A stretch of DNA of 35,007 nucleotides, taken from positions 1-35,007 of the forward strand of contig NZ_RCIV01000024.1 of NCBI RefSeq assembly GCF_003666605.1, in the 5' to 3' direction. Below, in pieces: positions 16,165 through 23,099 of the stretch (position 1 is the first letter of the stretch; every line of letters begins with the position of its first letter). A program made the translations under genes and the position numbers. Source of the DNA: Propionibacterium australiense. GTDB taxonomy: Bacteria; Actinomycetota; Actinomycetes; Propionibacteriales; Propionibacteriaceae. Under the pieces are notes generated by a model. It was not told the origin of the DNA, did not search any database, and was given only the letters and a program-made list of their open reading frames with translations.

Positions 16165-16644
16165 ATGACTCAGCTGACTGATGGAGCCCCGGCCCCCGAG
16201 TTCGCCCTGCCCGACGCGGACGGGCAGACGGTGCGCCTGTCCGATCACCGTTCCCGCACGGTCGTCCTGTACTTCTACCCGGCGGCCCTCACGCCCGGCT
16301 GCACGACACAGGCGATCGACTTCACCGGCCAGGTCGAGGCCTTCGCCGAGGCGGGCGTCGACATCATCGGTGTCTCCCCGGACACCCCCGACAGGCTCGT
16401 CGAGTTCCGCGAACGCAAGAAGCTCGCGGTGACACTGCTGGCCGACCCCGGGCACGAGGCGATCGACGCCTACGGGGTGTGGGGCGAGCGGATGATCTAC
16501 GGTAAGAAGATCACCGGCCTGATCCGCTCCACCTTCATCATCGACGTGGACGCCGACGGGACAGGCACTGTCCGTAGGGCGATGTACAACGTGCGGGCCA
16601 CGGGGCACGCCGAGCGCATCGCCCGCGAGCTCGGCATCGGCTGA
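16165..16644 (+). CDS. bcp: Peroxiredoxin of the BCP/PrxQ family, one-Cys type
   Basis: A 159-residue thioredoxin-fold peroxidase. The peroxidatic Cys46 sits in ALTPGCTTQ, with a Tyr-Pro pair before it (YFYPA) and a distal Arg in GLIRSTFIID. The resolving Cys usually five residues after Cys46 is replaced by Ile51, and no other Cys is present. It must therefore depend on an external thiol for recycling. It reduces hydrogen peroxide and organic peroxides in the cytoplasm. It is divergent from the DUF3618/GroES-like pair, a grouping I recall from other actinobacteria. Confidence 0.92.
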   Translation: MTQLTDGAPAPEFALPDADGQTVRLSDHRSRTVVLYFYPAALTPGCTTQAIDFTGQVEAFAEAGVDIIGVSPDTPDRLVEFRERKKLAVTLLADPGHEAIDAYGVWGERMIYGKKITGLIRSTFIIDVDADGTGTVRRAMYNVRATGHAERIARELGIG

Positions 16645-16805
16645 GCACTCGGCACCGGCTGAGCGCTGCCGACGCGGCACTGCCCGGAGCCGAGAACACC
16701 GCCTGGCGTCTTCACCGAGGGACTGCACGTGCACGCCCTCGGCCCCACGCCCGCACTGGGAACCCGAGCGTCAGGGCCCCTGGGCGTCAGCGGGCTCAGC
16801 AGACC

Positions 16806-16823
16806 CCCGGGCGCGAGCCCGGG
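16806..16823. terminator. GC-rich hairpin between the convergent BCP and TPR genes
   Basis: CCCGGGC (16806-16812) and GCCCGGG (16817-16823) form a seven-base stem with a GCGA loop. It lies between two convergent genes and could end both transcripts. It has no U-run. Confidence 0.35.
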
Positions 16824-16845
16824 AGCGGGACGATACGCCCAGGGA

Positions 16846-17883
16846 TCACAGGTCGCGGGCCGTGGGACCCTGCTGGCGCAGCTGCTCGCGCAGGTAGTCG
16901 ACTGAGGTGCGGGCCGTGACGGTGTTGGGGTCGTCCGGCCCGAACTCGGGTTCGATGTCGGCCAGGATCGCCTCGAAGACCTGCAGGGACTCGGCGACCC
17001 GACCCTGCTGGGCGAGCAGGTTTCCCCTGTTGCCGCGCACCGCCAGCGTGAACGGGTGGGCCGCGCCCATGGTGGGACCCACCTCGTCGGCGAGCCGCCC
17101 GAATTCAGTGATGGCCTCGTCGGCGCGTCCGATCTTGCCGAGCAGCTCGGCGTAGTTGGCGCGGGTGACGAGGGCGTCGGGGTGGTCGGCGCCCAGCACC
17201 CGGGCCTCGTCGGGGATGAGCTGTTCGTAGACCTCGGCGGCGCGGGCGGGCTGCTCGGACTCGAGCAGGCACTCGGCGAGGTTGGCGCGCAGGGCCAGGG
17301 TGTCGGGACGGTCGGCGCCCAGCACGCGGCTCTGGTCGGCGACGAGCGTCTCCAGTTCGGTGGCGGCCTCGTCGCTGTGGCCCGCGCGGCGCAGCATGTC
17401 GGCGTGGTTGGCGCGGCTGACGAGCACATCGGCGTTGTCCTTGCCGAGCACGGCGGTCTGGTCGGCGACGAACTCGGCGTACAGTTCGGCGGCCCTGGCC
17501 GGTTCACCTGCCTCACCGAGCCAGCCGGCGTAGTTGGCGCGGGTGGTGAGCGTGTTGAGGTGGTTGCGGCCGAGCAGGCGCTCCATGTCGGCGGCGAGTT
17601 CCTTGTTGAGTTCGGCGGCCCTGGCCGGGTTCCCGGCGCTGCCGATCCAGTGGGCGTGGTTGCTGCGGCCCAACAGCACGTCGGCGCTGTCGGCGCCGAG
17701 GACGCGCTCCAGGTCGGGCAGCAGCTGCTCGTAGAGGCGGGCGGCCCGGGCGGGGTCGCCGCCCTCCCCCACCTGGGCTGCCAGGTTGGCGCGGCTGGAC
17801 AGCACCGTCGGGTGGTCCTTGCCGAGCTCGCGGGTCTGGTTGATGATCGTCTGCTCCAGCGCGCTGATCTGCTCGGACGTCAT
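16846..17883 (-). CDS. Tetratricopeptide-repeat protein (eight 42-residue repeats)
   Basis: 345 residues, almost entirely TPR_10/TPR_12 (kinesin-light-chain-type) repeats. Each unit is 42 residues, with a pattern like HPDTL..RANYA..LG..G...RAAELYEQLL.D..RVLGAD. About eight units run from residue 20 to the end. I see no signal peptide, membrane segment or enzymatic domain, so it should be a cytosolic solenoid binding peptides or proteins. The start is ATG 17883 (MTSEQISALEQ), with AGGAAGG about 11 bases upstream; the longer frame to 18096 adds an Arg/Pro-rich stretch that is not protein-like. Related repeats in other actinobacteria are attached to NB-ARC or CHAT domains, but none is present here. 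Confidence 0.85.
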   Translation of the reverse strand: MTSEQISALEQTIINQTRELGKDHPTVLSSRANLAAQVGEGGDPARAARLYEQLLPDLERVLGADSADVLLGRSNHAHWIGSAGNPARAAELNKELAADMERLLGRNHLNTLTTRANYAGWLGEAGEPARAAELYAEFVADQTAVLGKDNADVLVSRANHADMLRRAGHSDEAATELETLVADQSRVLGADRPDTLALRANLAECLLESEQPARAAEVYEQLIPDEARVLGADHPDALVTRANYAELLGKIGRADEAITEFGRLADEVGPTMGAAHPFTLAVRGNRGNLLAQQGRVAESLQVFEAILADIEPEFGPDDPNTVTARTSVDYLREQLRQQGPTARDL

Positions 17884-18118
17884 CGGTGCATCGCCTTCCT
17901 GTCCCTGTGGTCCCGGGTCCTGGCCCGTCGTGGCGCCGGTGCGGGCCCGGCAGGTCCAAGTGTCGCAGATCGCGGTACCCGCGCCGACACGCCCGGCAGG
18001 CCCGGGGTGGGTTCGGGGCCGGACCGGCGGTCTGCACGGGTGCGAACAGCCCCTGGACGCGACAATGCGCGCCCACCCGAGGGGATGGACGCGCACGAGA
18101 CGATGCCGAGCCTGCGGC

Positions 18119-18376
18119 CTACTTCCGGTCGGTGATGAGGCCGTGGACGAACAGCACGAGGACCGAGCCGCCGATGGCCAGCAGCCAGGTGGTCGGGGAG
18201 AAGAACGATCTGAGGCTCACGCCGAACAGCGCGCTGCCGAGCCAGCCGCCAACGAGGGCGCCCGCGGCGCCGAGGAGCATGGTGACGAACCAGCTGTCGC
18301 TTCCCTGGCCCTTCATGATGCGCTTGGCGATGGAGCCGGCGATGAGGCCGAGCAGGAGAAAACTTATGAGGCCCAT
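18119..18376 (-). CDS. GlsB/YeaQ/YmgE-family small membrane protein
   Basis: 85 residues with three hydrophobic segments: FLLLGLIAGSIAKRIMKG, then TMLLGAAGALVGGWLGSALFG, then TWLLAIGGSVLVLFVHGLI. The Gly-rich GLIAGxIAKxIMKG and G-A-GAxVGGxLG patterns are those of the transglycosylase-associated GlsB/YeaQ family, linked to general stress. AAAGGACG seven bases before the ATG supports the start. It lies between two TPR paralogues on the same strand but has its own 150-base upstream gap. Confidence 0.9.
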   Translation of the reverse strand: MGLISFLLLGLIAGSIAKRIMKGQGSDSWFVTMLLGAAGALVGGWLGSALFGVSLRSFFSPTTWLLAIGGSVLVLFVHGLITDRK

Positions 18377-18528
18377 GGGAACGTCCTTTCGCTGGGCTCG
18401 GCCCCTGCGCGGGGCACGGCGATTCTCGGGCGGGACACGACAGCCCCTTGGGGATGAACTAACGACAAGTCGAGCTTAGCCAGGGCGTTGAGCCGGGGTC
18501 GGCTGTTCCGTGGCCATTCAGGGTACGG

Positions 18529-19926
18529 TCAACCCTGCGGTTCACCCGCGCGTAGTGTCTCCAGTTGACTGCGCGTGGCGGCGGTGCTCTCGTCGTCGGG
18601 GCCGAGTGCCTGCTCCTTGTCGGCGAGTACCGACTCCATGAGCCCGATGGCCTGCCCACGGTCGCCGAGGGCACCGACGAGGCGGGCGTACTCGTGGCGG
18701 GACAGCAGCGTGGCCGGGTCGGTGGCGCCGAACAGGCGGCTCTGGTCGGCGATGAGGGCCCAGAACAGCTCCTTGGCGCGCAGCTCGGCACCGTGGTAGC
18801 CGAGCTGGTAGGCGTGGTTGTAGCGGTCGCGGAGGGTCTGCGGGTCGTCGGGCCCGAAGACCCGCTCGTCGTCGGCGATGAGTCGTTCCAGCTCGTCGAG
18901 GCCCTGCTCGGCCGCGCCCGCGAGCAGCCGCCAGACGGCGAGCACGCTGCGGCAGCGCAGCGTCTCGGGGTTGTCGGGGCCATCCGCCCGGGTGCGGGCG
19001 GCGACGACCCTCTCGTAGACGGCGGCGGTCTCGGCGGCCCGGTCGGCCAGCGCGTAGGCCTGGCCGAGCCATTCGAGGCTGGTGAGGGTGTCCGGGTGGC
19101 CGGCCCCGAGCACCTGTTCACGGTCGTCGGCGACGGCGGTGAATCCGGCGGTGGCCTCGTCCAGGTGACCGGTGCGCAGCTGCCAGTAGGCCAGTTCGTG
19201 GCGCACGGTCATCGTCTCGGGCTCCCGCGGGCCGCGCAGGCGGCTCTCGTCGGCGGCCAGGCCCTGGTAGACCTGCAGGGCGGCGTCGGCGCGGCCGAGG
19301 CGCCCGAGGACCGCGGCGTAGGTCTCGCGGGCCGCCATGAGCAGCGGCGAGTCGGCGCCGAGCACGCGCAGCTGGGCGGGCAGCAGCTGCTCGTAGACGT
19401 CGATGGCCTCGGCCAACCGGTCCTGGTCGCGCAGCGCGGCGGCCAGGGCCGAGCGGGCGTCGAGCACCTGCGGGTCGTCGTCGCCGAACACCCGCACCAG
19501 GACCGGGACGAGCTCGCCGTAGACCTGGGCGGCCTGCCTCGTCTGGCCGGCTTGCAGGTGCCAGCCGCCGGCCCCGGCGCGGACGGCGAGCGTGTTGGGG
19601 TCCTCCGGGCCGTAGACGCGGGCCATGTCGGTGGCGAGCGCGGCGAACAGGGCGGCCGCCCGGGGTCCGTCGCCGGACTTGCCGACCCAGTTGGCGTGGT
19701 CGTTGCGGGCCACGAGGGTGACTTGGTGGTCGGGCCCGCCGATGCGGGTGCAGTCGGCGATGAGTTCCTCGTAGAGCGCCGCCGCGCGGGCAGGGTCGCC
19801 GGCCTCGCCGATGTCGTCGGCCTCGTCGAGCCGGGCCGCGATGACGCGCGGATGATCCGGGCCGTACTCGCGTGCCAGGTCGTCGATGCTGGGCTCGGGG
19901 GCGGCGGGCTGGTTCTGCTGCGGCAT
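18529..19926 (-). CDS. Tetratricopeptide-repeat protein (ten 42-residue repeats), paralogue of 16846-17883
   Basis: 465 residues made of ten successive repeats of exactly 42 residues plus a partial one, each with the frame DPxTLxxRxxxAxxLxxxGxxxxAxxxYExLxADxxRVxGPD. The N-terminal 20 residues are Gln/Pro-rich. There are no other domains, signal or membrane segments. It shares repeat phase and consensus with the TPR gene 650 bases downstream, so the two are paralogues from duplication with gain or loss of whole units. The ATG at 19926 follows a TAGGGT box by six bases and has no ribosome site, so the gene is probably leaderless. Function unknown. Confidence 0.85.
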   Translation of the reverse strand: MPQQNQPAAPEPSIDDLAREYGPDHPRVIAARLDEADDIGEAGDPARAAALYEELIADCTRIGGPDHQVTLVARNDHANWVGKSGDGPRAAALFAALATDMARVYGPEDPNTLAVRAGAGGWHLQAGQTRQAAQVYGELVPVLVRVFGDDDPQVLDARSALAAALRDQDRLAEAIDVYEQLLPAQLRVLGADSPLLMAARETYAAVLGRLGRADAALQVYQGLAADESRLRGPREPETMTVRHELAYWQLRTGHLDEATAGFTAVADDREQVLGAGHPDTLTSLEWLGQAYALADRAAETAAVYERVVAARTRADGPDNPETLRCRSVLAVWRLLAGAAEQGLDELERLIADDERVFGPDDPQTLRDRYNHAYQLGYHGAELRAKELFWALIADQSRLFGATDPATLLSRHEYARLVGALGDRGQAIGLMESVLADKEQALGPDDESTAATRSQLETLRAGEPQG

Positions 19927-19938
19927 GACCGCACCCTA
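19927..19938 (-). promoter_or_regulatory. -10 box of a leaderless promoter (TPR gene)
   Basis: On the minus strand TAGGGT (19938-19933) is followed by six bases (GCGGTC) and the ATG at 19926. Confidence 0.5.
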
Positions 19939-20159
19939 CCGGCCCGGGGACGACCCCACCGAGCGGCAGACACCCGGACGAGTGGGCCTGCTCGTCCGGC
20001 ATCAGGACACGCCTGATTGCGGAGGGCATCATCCCCTGTTGGCGTGGGATTCCCGGCTCTTCCGGGACGATCCTCCCCCGCCTCGATGGAATCCTGCCCT
20101 GGTGGAGCCCACCGCCGCACTGCGCACGCGGGCCGGGGTGGTTAGACTGAACGGGCCCA

Positions 20160-20241
20160 GCCGGAGTGGTGGAACTGGTAGACACGCAGGATTTAGGTTC
20201 CTGTGCTTCGCAGCGTGAGGGTTCGAGTCCCTTCTCCGGCA
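20160..20241 (+). tRNA. tRNA-Leu(UAG)
   Basis: An 82-base type-II tRNA. The acceptor GCCGGAG pairs with CTCCGGC and the discriminator is A. The anticodon stem CAGGA/TCCTG encloses TTTAGGT (anticodon TAG). A long variable arm GTGCTTCGCAGC and T-arm GAGGG-TTCGAGT-CCCTT follow. CCA is not encoded. A TAGACT -10 box lies at 20143-20148. The accessory genes start directly after it, so its 3' end is a plausible island attachment site. Confidence 0.95.
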
Positions 20242-20336
20242 CTTGCGATCCGGTCTTCGTCCGGGTCCCCGCGCTCACCGCGGCGGGCTCTTCAACGACA
20301 CAGGTCCAGCTCGGTGCGAATGCCCCGTACCGCGGG

Positions 20337-20353
20337 TCATACTTTAAGTATGA
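20337..20353 (+). promoter_or_regulatory. Leaderless promoter and operator of the MazE-like antitoxin gene
   Basis: TCATACTT and AAGTATGA form a perfect 8+1+8 palindrome. It covers a TACTTT -10 box (20340-20345), and the ATG at 20353 is seven bases beyond that box. Autoregulation by the antitoxin is the expected use. Confidence 0.6.
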
Positions 20354-20568
20354 TGATGACGACCATCAAGATCGGCAGCGCAACGCGCGACCGGCTCAAG
20401 GCAGCCGCCGCCAGGCACCGCCGCACACTGGGCGAGCAGATCGACGCCATGCTCGTAGAGGAGGGACGCGGAGCCCGCCTGCGGAAGTTCCGCGAGCAGA
20501 TCGCCGCGAATCCGCCGGACCAGTCCTATTTCGATGAACTCGAGGAATGGCAGAGCGACCGATGGTGA
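20353..20568 (+). CDS. MazE-like ribbon-helix-helix antitoxin
   Basis: 71 residues from ATG 20353; ATG codons at 20350 and 20356 are also in frame. The N-terminus TTIKIGSATRDRLKAAAARHRRTLGEQIDAML has the beta strand and two helices of an RHH DNA-binding domain. The C-terminal half is charged (YFDELEEWQSDRW) and would wrap the toxin. The TGA overlaps the ATG of the MazF-like gene (ATGGTGA). Expected to bind the palindrome at its own promoter. Since its toxin is truncated, it may now be an orphan antitoxin that could still neutralise related toxins. Confidence 0.78.
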   Translation: MMTTIKIGSATRDRLKAAAARHRRTLGEQIDAMLVEEGRGARLRKFREQIAANPPDQSYFDELEEWQSDRW

Positions 20569-20738
20569 ATCTCGCGGCCGGCCAGGTCCACTGGGCCAGG
20601 CCCGATCCCGGGGTCGGGCGCGAGCAGACGGGCAGACGCCCCGTGGTCGTCGTCAGCGGGGATCCTTATCACGAGATCGCCACGACCCTCGTGATCACCG
20701 TGCCCGTGACGTCCGTGGACAGGCACCGTGAATTCTGA
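20562..20738 (+). pseudogene. MazF/PemK-like toxin, truncated
   Basis: The 58-residue frame begins MVNLAAGQVHWARPDPG and continues GREQTGRRPVVVVSGD, then TTLVITVPVTSVD. This is the first half of a MazF/PemK mRNA interferase, with the conserved GxxQxGxRPVxVxS segment and the VPxTS strand. It then stops at 20736-20738, where family members continue for another ~50 residues with the strands and helix that complete the dimer and active site. It is therefore very probably non-functional. Sequence composition changes just past this point, where lower-GC modules on the other strand begin. The junction is likely a recombination scar. Confidence 0.75.
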
Positions 20739-20803
20739 TCCAAGGGACCGGACCCTTCGTCTTACGACACGATGTTGGACGAGCACATAGTGGCACCCCA
20801 AGG

Positions 20804-21136
20804 TCAATTCTCACCAAGCCGGGCTCGCAAGACATCAACAACCGGAGGCAAGTTACCCTCAACGGTTTCCACGATGATCACACTGTTCACGAATGCATAA
20901 CCATGTGCCATCCGGTTCCTCATCCCTCTCATCTTCGGCCATTGATCGCCCAGGATCGAGGTCAGGACACCATCCTCCACATGCATGAGGGAGTCAATCC
21001 CTGCTGAGAGTCTCATGGCGATGGCATCGAGCGTCAGCTGGTCGGACAGATCTCGTTTGGAGTACTCCACCGCATGATCGAAATGCTCAAGCGCCTCAGC
21101 GATGAGTTCTTCAGTAGTTCGGTTCTGCCGACTCAC
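20804..21136 (-). CDS. HepT-like HEPN toxin (DUF86)
   Basis: A 110-residue all-helical protein. The HEPN ribonuclease motif RX4HXY is at Arg73-NRMA-His78-Gly-Tyr80, preceded by a helix with DAIAMRLSAGID typical of DUF86. HepT toxins cleave RNA or are AMP-ylated by a partner MNT antitoxin at the motif Tyr; which applies here is unknown. The GTG start overlaps the stop of the MNT gene (GTGA, 21133-21136), so antitoxin and toxin are coupled, antitoxin first. The local GC is lower than in the core genes, consistent with transfer. Confidence 0.85.
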   Translation of the reverse strand: MSRQNRTTEELIAEALEHFDHAVEYSKRDLSDQLTLDAIAMRLSAGIDSLMHVEDGVLTSILGDQWPKMRGMRNRMAHGYAFVNSVIIVETVEGNLPPVVDVLRARLGEN

Positions 21137-21603
21137 AGTGGGACCGCCTCGCCAAGAATGCGTTCCCGCATGGCGGGACGGATGGCGGTGTCAGGAACAA
21201 GGTCGACACTGTCTCCGAGTAGTTCCTCCAACTCGATCTCGAGTCCGGCAAGGTCCATGAGGCCTAGAGGCCGTTCCATGTGGAACAGCAGGTCGATATC
21301 GGAATCCTCGCGCTCTCGACCGGTAGCCACCGAGCCGAAGACACGGACGTTCGAGCCACCCGCCTTCTCGATGAGGTCGATGACGGCTCTGCGGGACTTG
21401 CGGAGTCTGCGCGCACGTGGCGTGGTGCCGTGGAAGTGGATGAGTCGTGACACCTCGGGCTGGCTGCGTCCGATCTGCCGTGCGATCTCACCCTGAGAGA
21501 TCCCCTCGGAAGCTGCCTTGCGAACGGCTTCGACCAGTCGGACACGCGCCTGCCGGATCGCCTCGTCCGTCTCGCGGGCGATCCGTGCCAGGTCCGTCAC
21601 CAT
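21133..21603 (-). CDS. MntA-type nucleotidyltransferase antitoxin with N-terminal helix-turn-helix
   Basis: 156 residues. Residues 36-56 (SQGEIARQIGRSQPEVSRLIH) form a clear helix-turn-helix. Residues 86-130 form a minimal nucleotidyltransferase: VFGSVATGREREDSDIDLLF, with the GS at 90-91 and the metal-binding Asp102 and Asp104. The usual MNT partner of HepT has only the transferase part, so the fusion gives this antitoxin its own DNA-binding head for autoregulation. ATG 21603 lies seven bases past a TATATT box inside a palindrome, a leaderless start. It is followed by the overlapping HEPN gene. Confidence 0.85.
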   Translation of the reverse strand: MVTDLARIARETDEAIRQARVRLVEAVRKAASEGISQGEIARQIGRSQPEVSRLIHFHGTTPRARRLRKSRRAVIDLIEKAGGSNVRVFGSVATGREREDSDIDLLFHMERPLGLMDLAGLEIELEELLGDSVDLVPDTAIRPAMRERILGEAVPL

Positions 21604-21610
21604 GGCTCGT

Positions 21611-21629
21611 AATATAGCAAATGCTATAT
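21611..21629 (-). promoter_or_regulatory. Leaderless promoter and operator of the MNT-HEPN module
   Basis: ATATAGCA (21612-21619) and TGCTATAT (21622-21629) form a perfect palindrome with a two-base centre. On the minus strand the -10 box TATATT (21616-21611) overlaps its inner arm and stands seven bases before the ATG at 21603. The HTH of the antitoxin is the likely ligand. Confidence 0.65.
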
Positions 21630-21686
21630 CTACTCGCCAGAGCCTAATCAGGATGAGGCGGCGACGCTCGGTCACCGCCTCACCCC

Positions 21687-21777
21687 TCACTCTTGAGTGA
21701 AGTCCTTCTGGTTGCTCACGTGACCCCGGCGCTGTCATCCTTCGTGTGGATCGGACGGTAGACGAAGTCCTTCTGGT
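21687..21777. repeat. Short palindrome and duplicated SUKH tail segment
   Basis: TCACTC-TT-GAGTGA (21687-21700) is a 14-base palindrome past the SUKH stop. The 14-mer GAAGTCCTTCTGGT occurs at 21699-21712 and again at 21764-21777, inside the gene, where it encodes the QKDF segment near the C-terminus. The outer copy also reads QKDF in a short open frame, so it looks like a leftover tail of a related SUKH gene. Confidence 0.4.
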
Positions 21778-22366
21778 AGTCCACGTCGTCCCGGTCGTCC
21801 AGCCACAGCTCGAACCAGCCGAGGAAGTCCTGGCGTTCGCAGCAGGGCTCGACGCCGACGTCGGCGAAGTCCCACACCTCGCCGGCGCACGGGCCGGCCG
21901 TGATGAGTTCGAACGTCCGGCCGCAGCCGACATGGATCAGTTGGAGCCCCTGGTTTCCCATGGCCCATTCGATCCACTCGTCGAGCTTGCGGCGGTCCAC
22001 GTGCACCCGGTCGGCGCCCTGGAGCCCCAGCGCGAAGTTCACCTCGGTGTCCAACTCGTCATCGGTGAGCGAGCCCTCGGCCTCCCAGACGAAGTACTCC
22101 ACGAACCGGAACGGGGCGGACAGGTCCTTGCGCTCGGCGTCGGCGAGCCGGGTGAGCGGGAAACCGTCGATCATCGCCGCACAGCCGTCGCCGATCTGCT
22201 GCAGGAAGAGGCGGTAGCCCTCGGGCAGTCTCGTCCGGCACTCCCGCTCGAAGGCGGCGATCTCGGCCTCGGTGAGTACCGGCCCCAGCTCGATCCCCTG
22301 CCGCGCGATCTTGTCCTTGATCCGCGCGAGGACTTGGGGGTAGTCCTTCGGGTCGTGAATGGGCAT
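21716..22366 (-). CDS. SUKH-family (SMI1/KNR4) protein
   Basis: 216 residues. The opening EAEIAAFERECRTRLPEGYRLFLQQIGDGC is the SUKH signature (an acidic helix, then LPxxYxxFLxxxGxG). Later come the GCGRTFELITAGPCAGEVWDF strand pair and WFELWLDD helix near the C-terminus, both usual for SUKH-1 domains. SUKH proteins often act as immunity proteins to polymorphic toxins, but no toxin of that kind is in the window, so it may be an orphan. GAGGAGG six bases before ATG 22366 supports the start. It lies 119 bases after hicB on the same strand. Confidence 0.85.
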   Translation of the reverse strand: MPIHDPKDYPQVLARIKDKIARQGIELGPVLTEAEIAAFERECRTRLPEGYRLFLQQIGDGCAAMIDGFPLTRLADAERKDLSAPFRFVEYFVWEAEGSLTDDELDTEVNFALGLQGADRVHVDRRKLDEWIEWAMGNQGLQLIHVGCGRTFELITAGPCAGEVWDFADVGVEPCCERQDFLGWFELWLDDRDDVDYQKDFVYRPIHTKDDSAGVT

Positions 22367-22485
22367 CCTGCTCCTCCTCTGCGGTGATCGTCCGGATTCG
22401 ACGCAACACGCCTTGTGGGGAAGCTAGCACGAGCCGTCTTGCGCATTCGACGTGCTGAACAGGCCCCGATCAACAAGTCCGACGA

Positions 22486-22887
22486 TCACCGTGAGAGCTG
22501 GTAGATTCGCTGCCTGCTCACCCCCAGCACACGGGCGGCATCGGCAGCGCTGTAATGCTGCTTGTCGCGGAGCAGGGCGACGGCCTCGCGCCTGCGTGCC
22601 GCGGCACGGTCAAGAGCCGCACGTGCGGCACGTTCCTCGGCCTCGCTCTGTTCCCAGATCCGCCGCGCCTCTGCCTCGCCCTCCAGGCGCACCGTCACGT
22701 GCACATCCGCCTCATCGGGACCGTCCTCATCCCACATGGCGATGATGGAACGCGATTCCGGGGCGACATCGGCGAGACGTGTCGTCTGCCCGGCGGCGCC
22801 GAGCGCGGGAATGTCGAACACCCACCAGGACCCCTCCGGGTACACCTCGCGGTGAACAATCACCTCGTAATCAGTTGTCCTCGTCAT
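22486..22887 (-). CDS. HicB-like antitoxin with C-terminal helix-turn-helix
   Basis: 133 residues. The first ~75 resemble the HicB partial RNase-H fold (YEVIVHREVYPEGSWWVFDIPALGAAGQTTRLADV, then SIIAMW, then VHVTVRLEG). A charged Ala/Arg/Glu helix links to an HTH at 113-133 (SAADAARVLGVSRQRIYQLSR). The HTH would bind the operator at the hicA promoter. ATG 22887 overlaps the hicA stop (ATGA) and has GGAGGA seven bases upstream; the GTG two codons earlier is less likely. In this pair the antitoxin is the second gene, as in classical hicAB. Confidence 0.8.
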   Translation of the reverse strand: MTRTTDYEVIVHREVYPEGSWWVFDIPALGAAGQTTRLADVAPESRSIIAMWDEDGPDEADVHVTVRLEGEAEARRIWEQSEAEERAARAALDRAAARRREAVALLRDKQHYSAADAARVLGVSRQRIYQLSR

Positions 22888-23093
22888 CTCCACTCCTCCG
22901 GGATGGACAATCCCGCCCGTTCCAGCTGGGCAAGAACCCCTGGCGAGACGTAGCGGTGCCCGGTCGGCACCGAGACCTTGGCACGGCCCTCAGCATCGAC
23001 CCAGATCTCATGGCTGCCTCTCGCATCGCGGAGGCGACGCCAGCCCTGGGCACGCAAGACTCTCATCACGTCCTTCACCCGTTGCGGCCTCAC
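22884..23093 (-). CDS. HicA-family mRNA interferase toxin
   Basis: 69 residues: KDVMRVLRAQGWRRLRDARGSHEIWVD, then the beta strand AKVSVPTGHRYVSPGVLAQLERAGL. The dsRBD-like fold and catalytic His28 in GSH are those of HicA, which cleaves mRNA in a translation-independent way. I choose GTG 23093 because the -10 box TATATT ends six bases upstream; the open frame continues through the palindrome to 23153, which would be an odd coding sequence. It overlaps hicB by four bases. Confidence 0.82.
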   Translation of the reverse strand: MRPQRVKDVMRVLRAQGWRRLRDARGSHEIWVDAEGRAKVSVPTGHRYVSPGVLAQLERAGLSIPEEWR

Positions 23094-23099
23094 CCATGG

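Noticed and set aside
17884-18096. N-terminal extension of the first TPR protein
   Set aside because: Cys/Pro/Arg-rich, not repeat-like, and the ATG at 17883 has a ribosome site.
22383-22490. Inverted GGTGATCGTC / GACGATCACC pair flanking the hicB-SUKH gap
   Set aside because: The arms are only 10 bases and nearly 90 apart, one within the hicB end; chance is a sufficient explanation.
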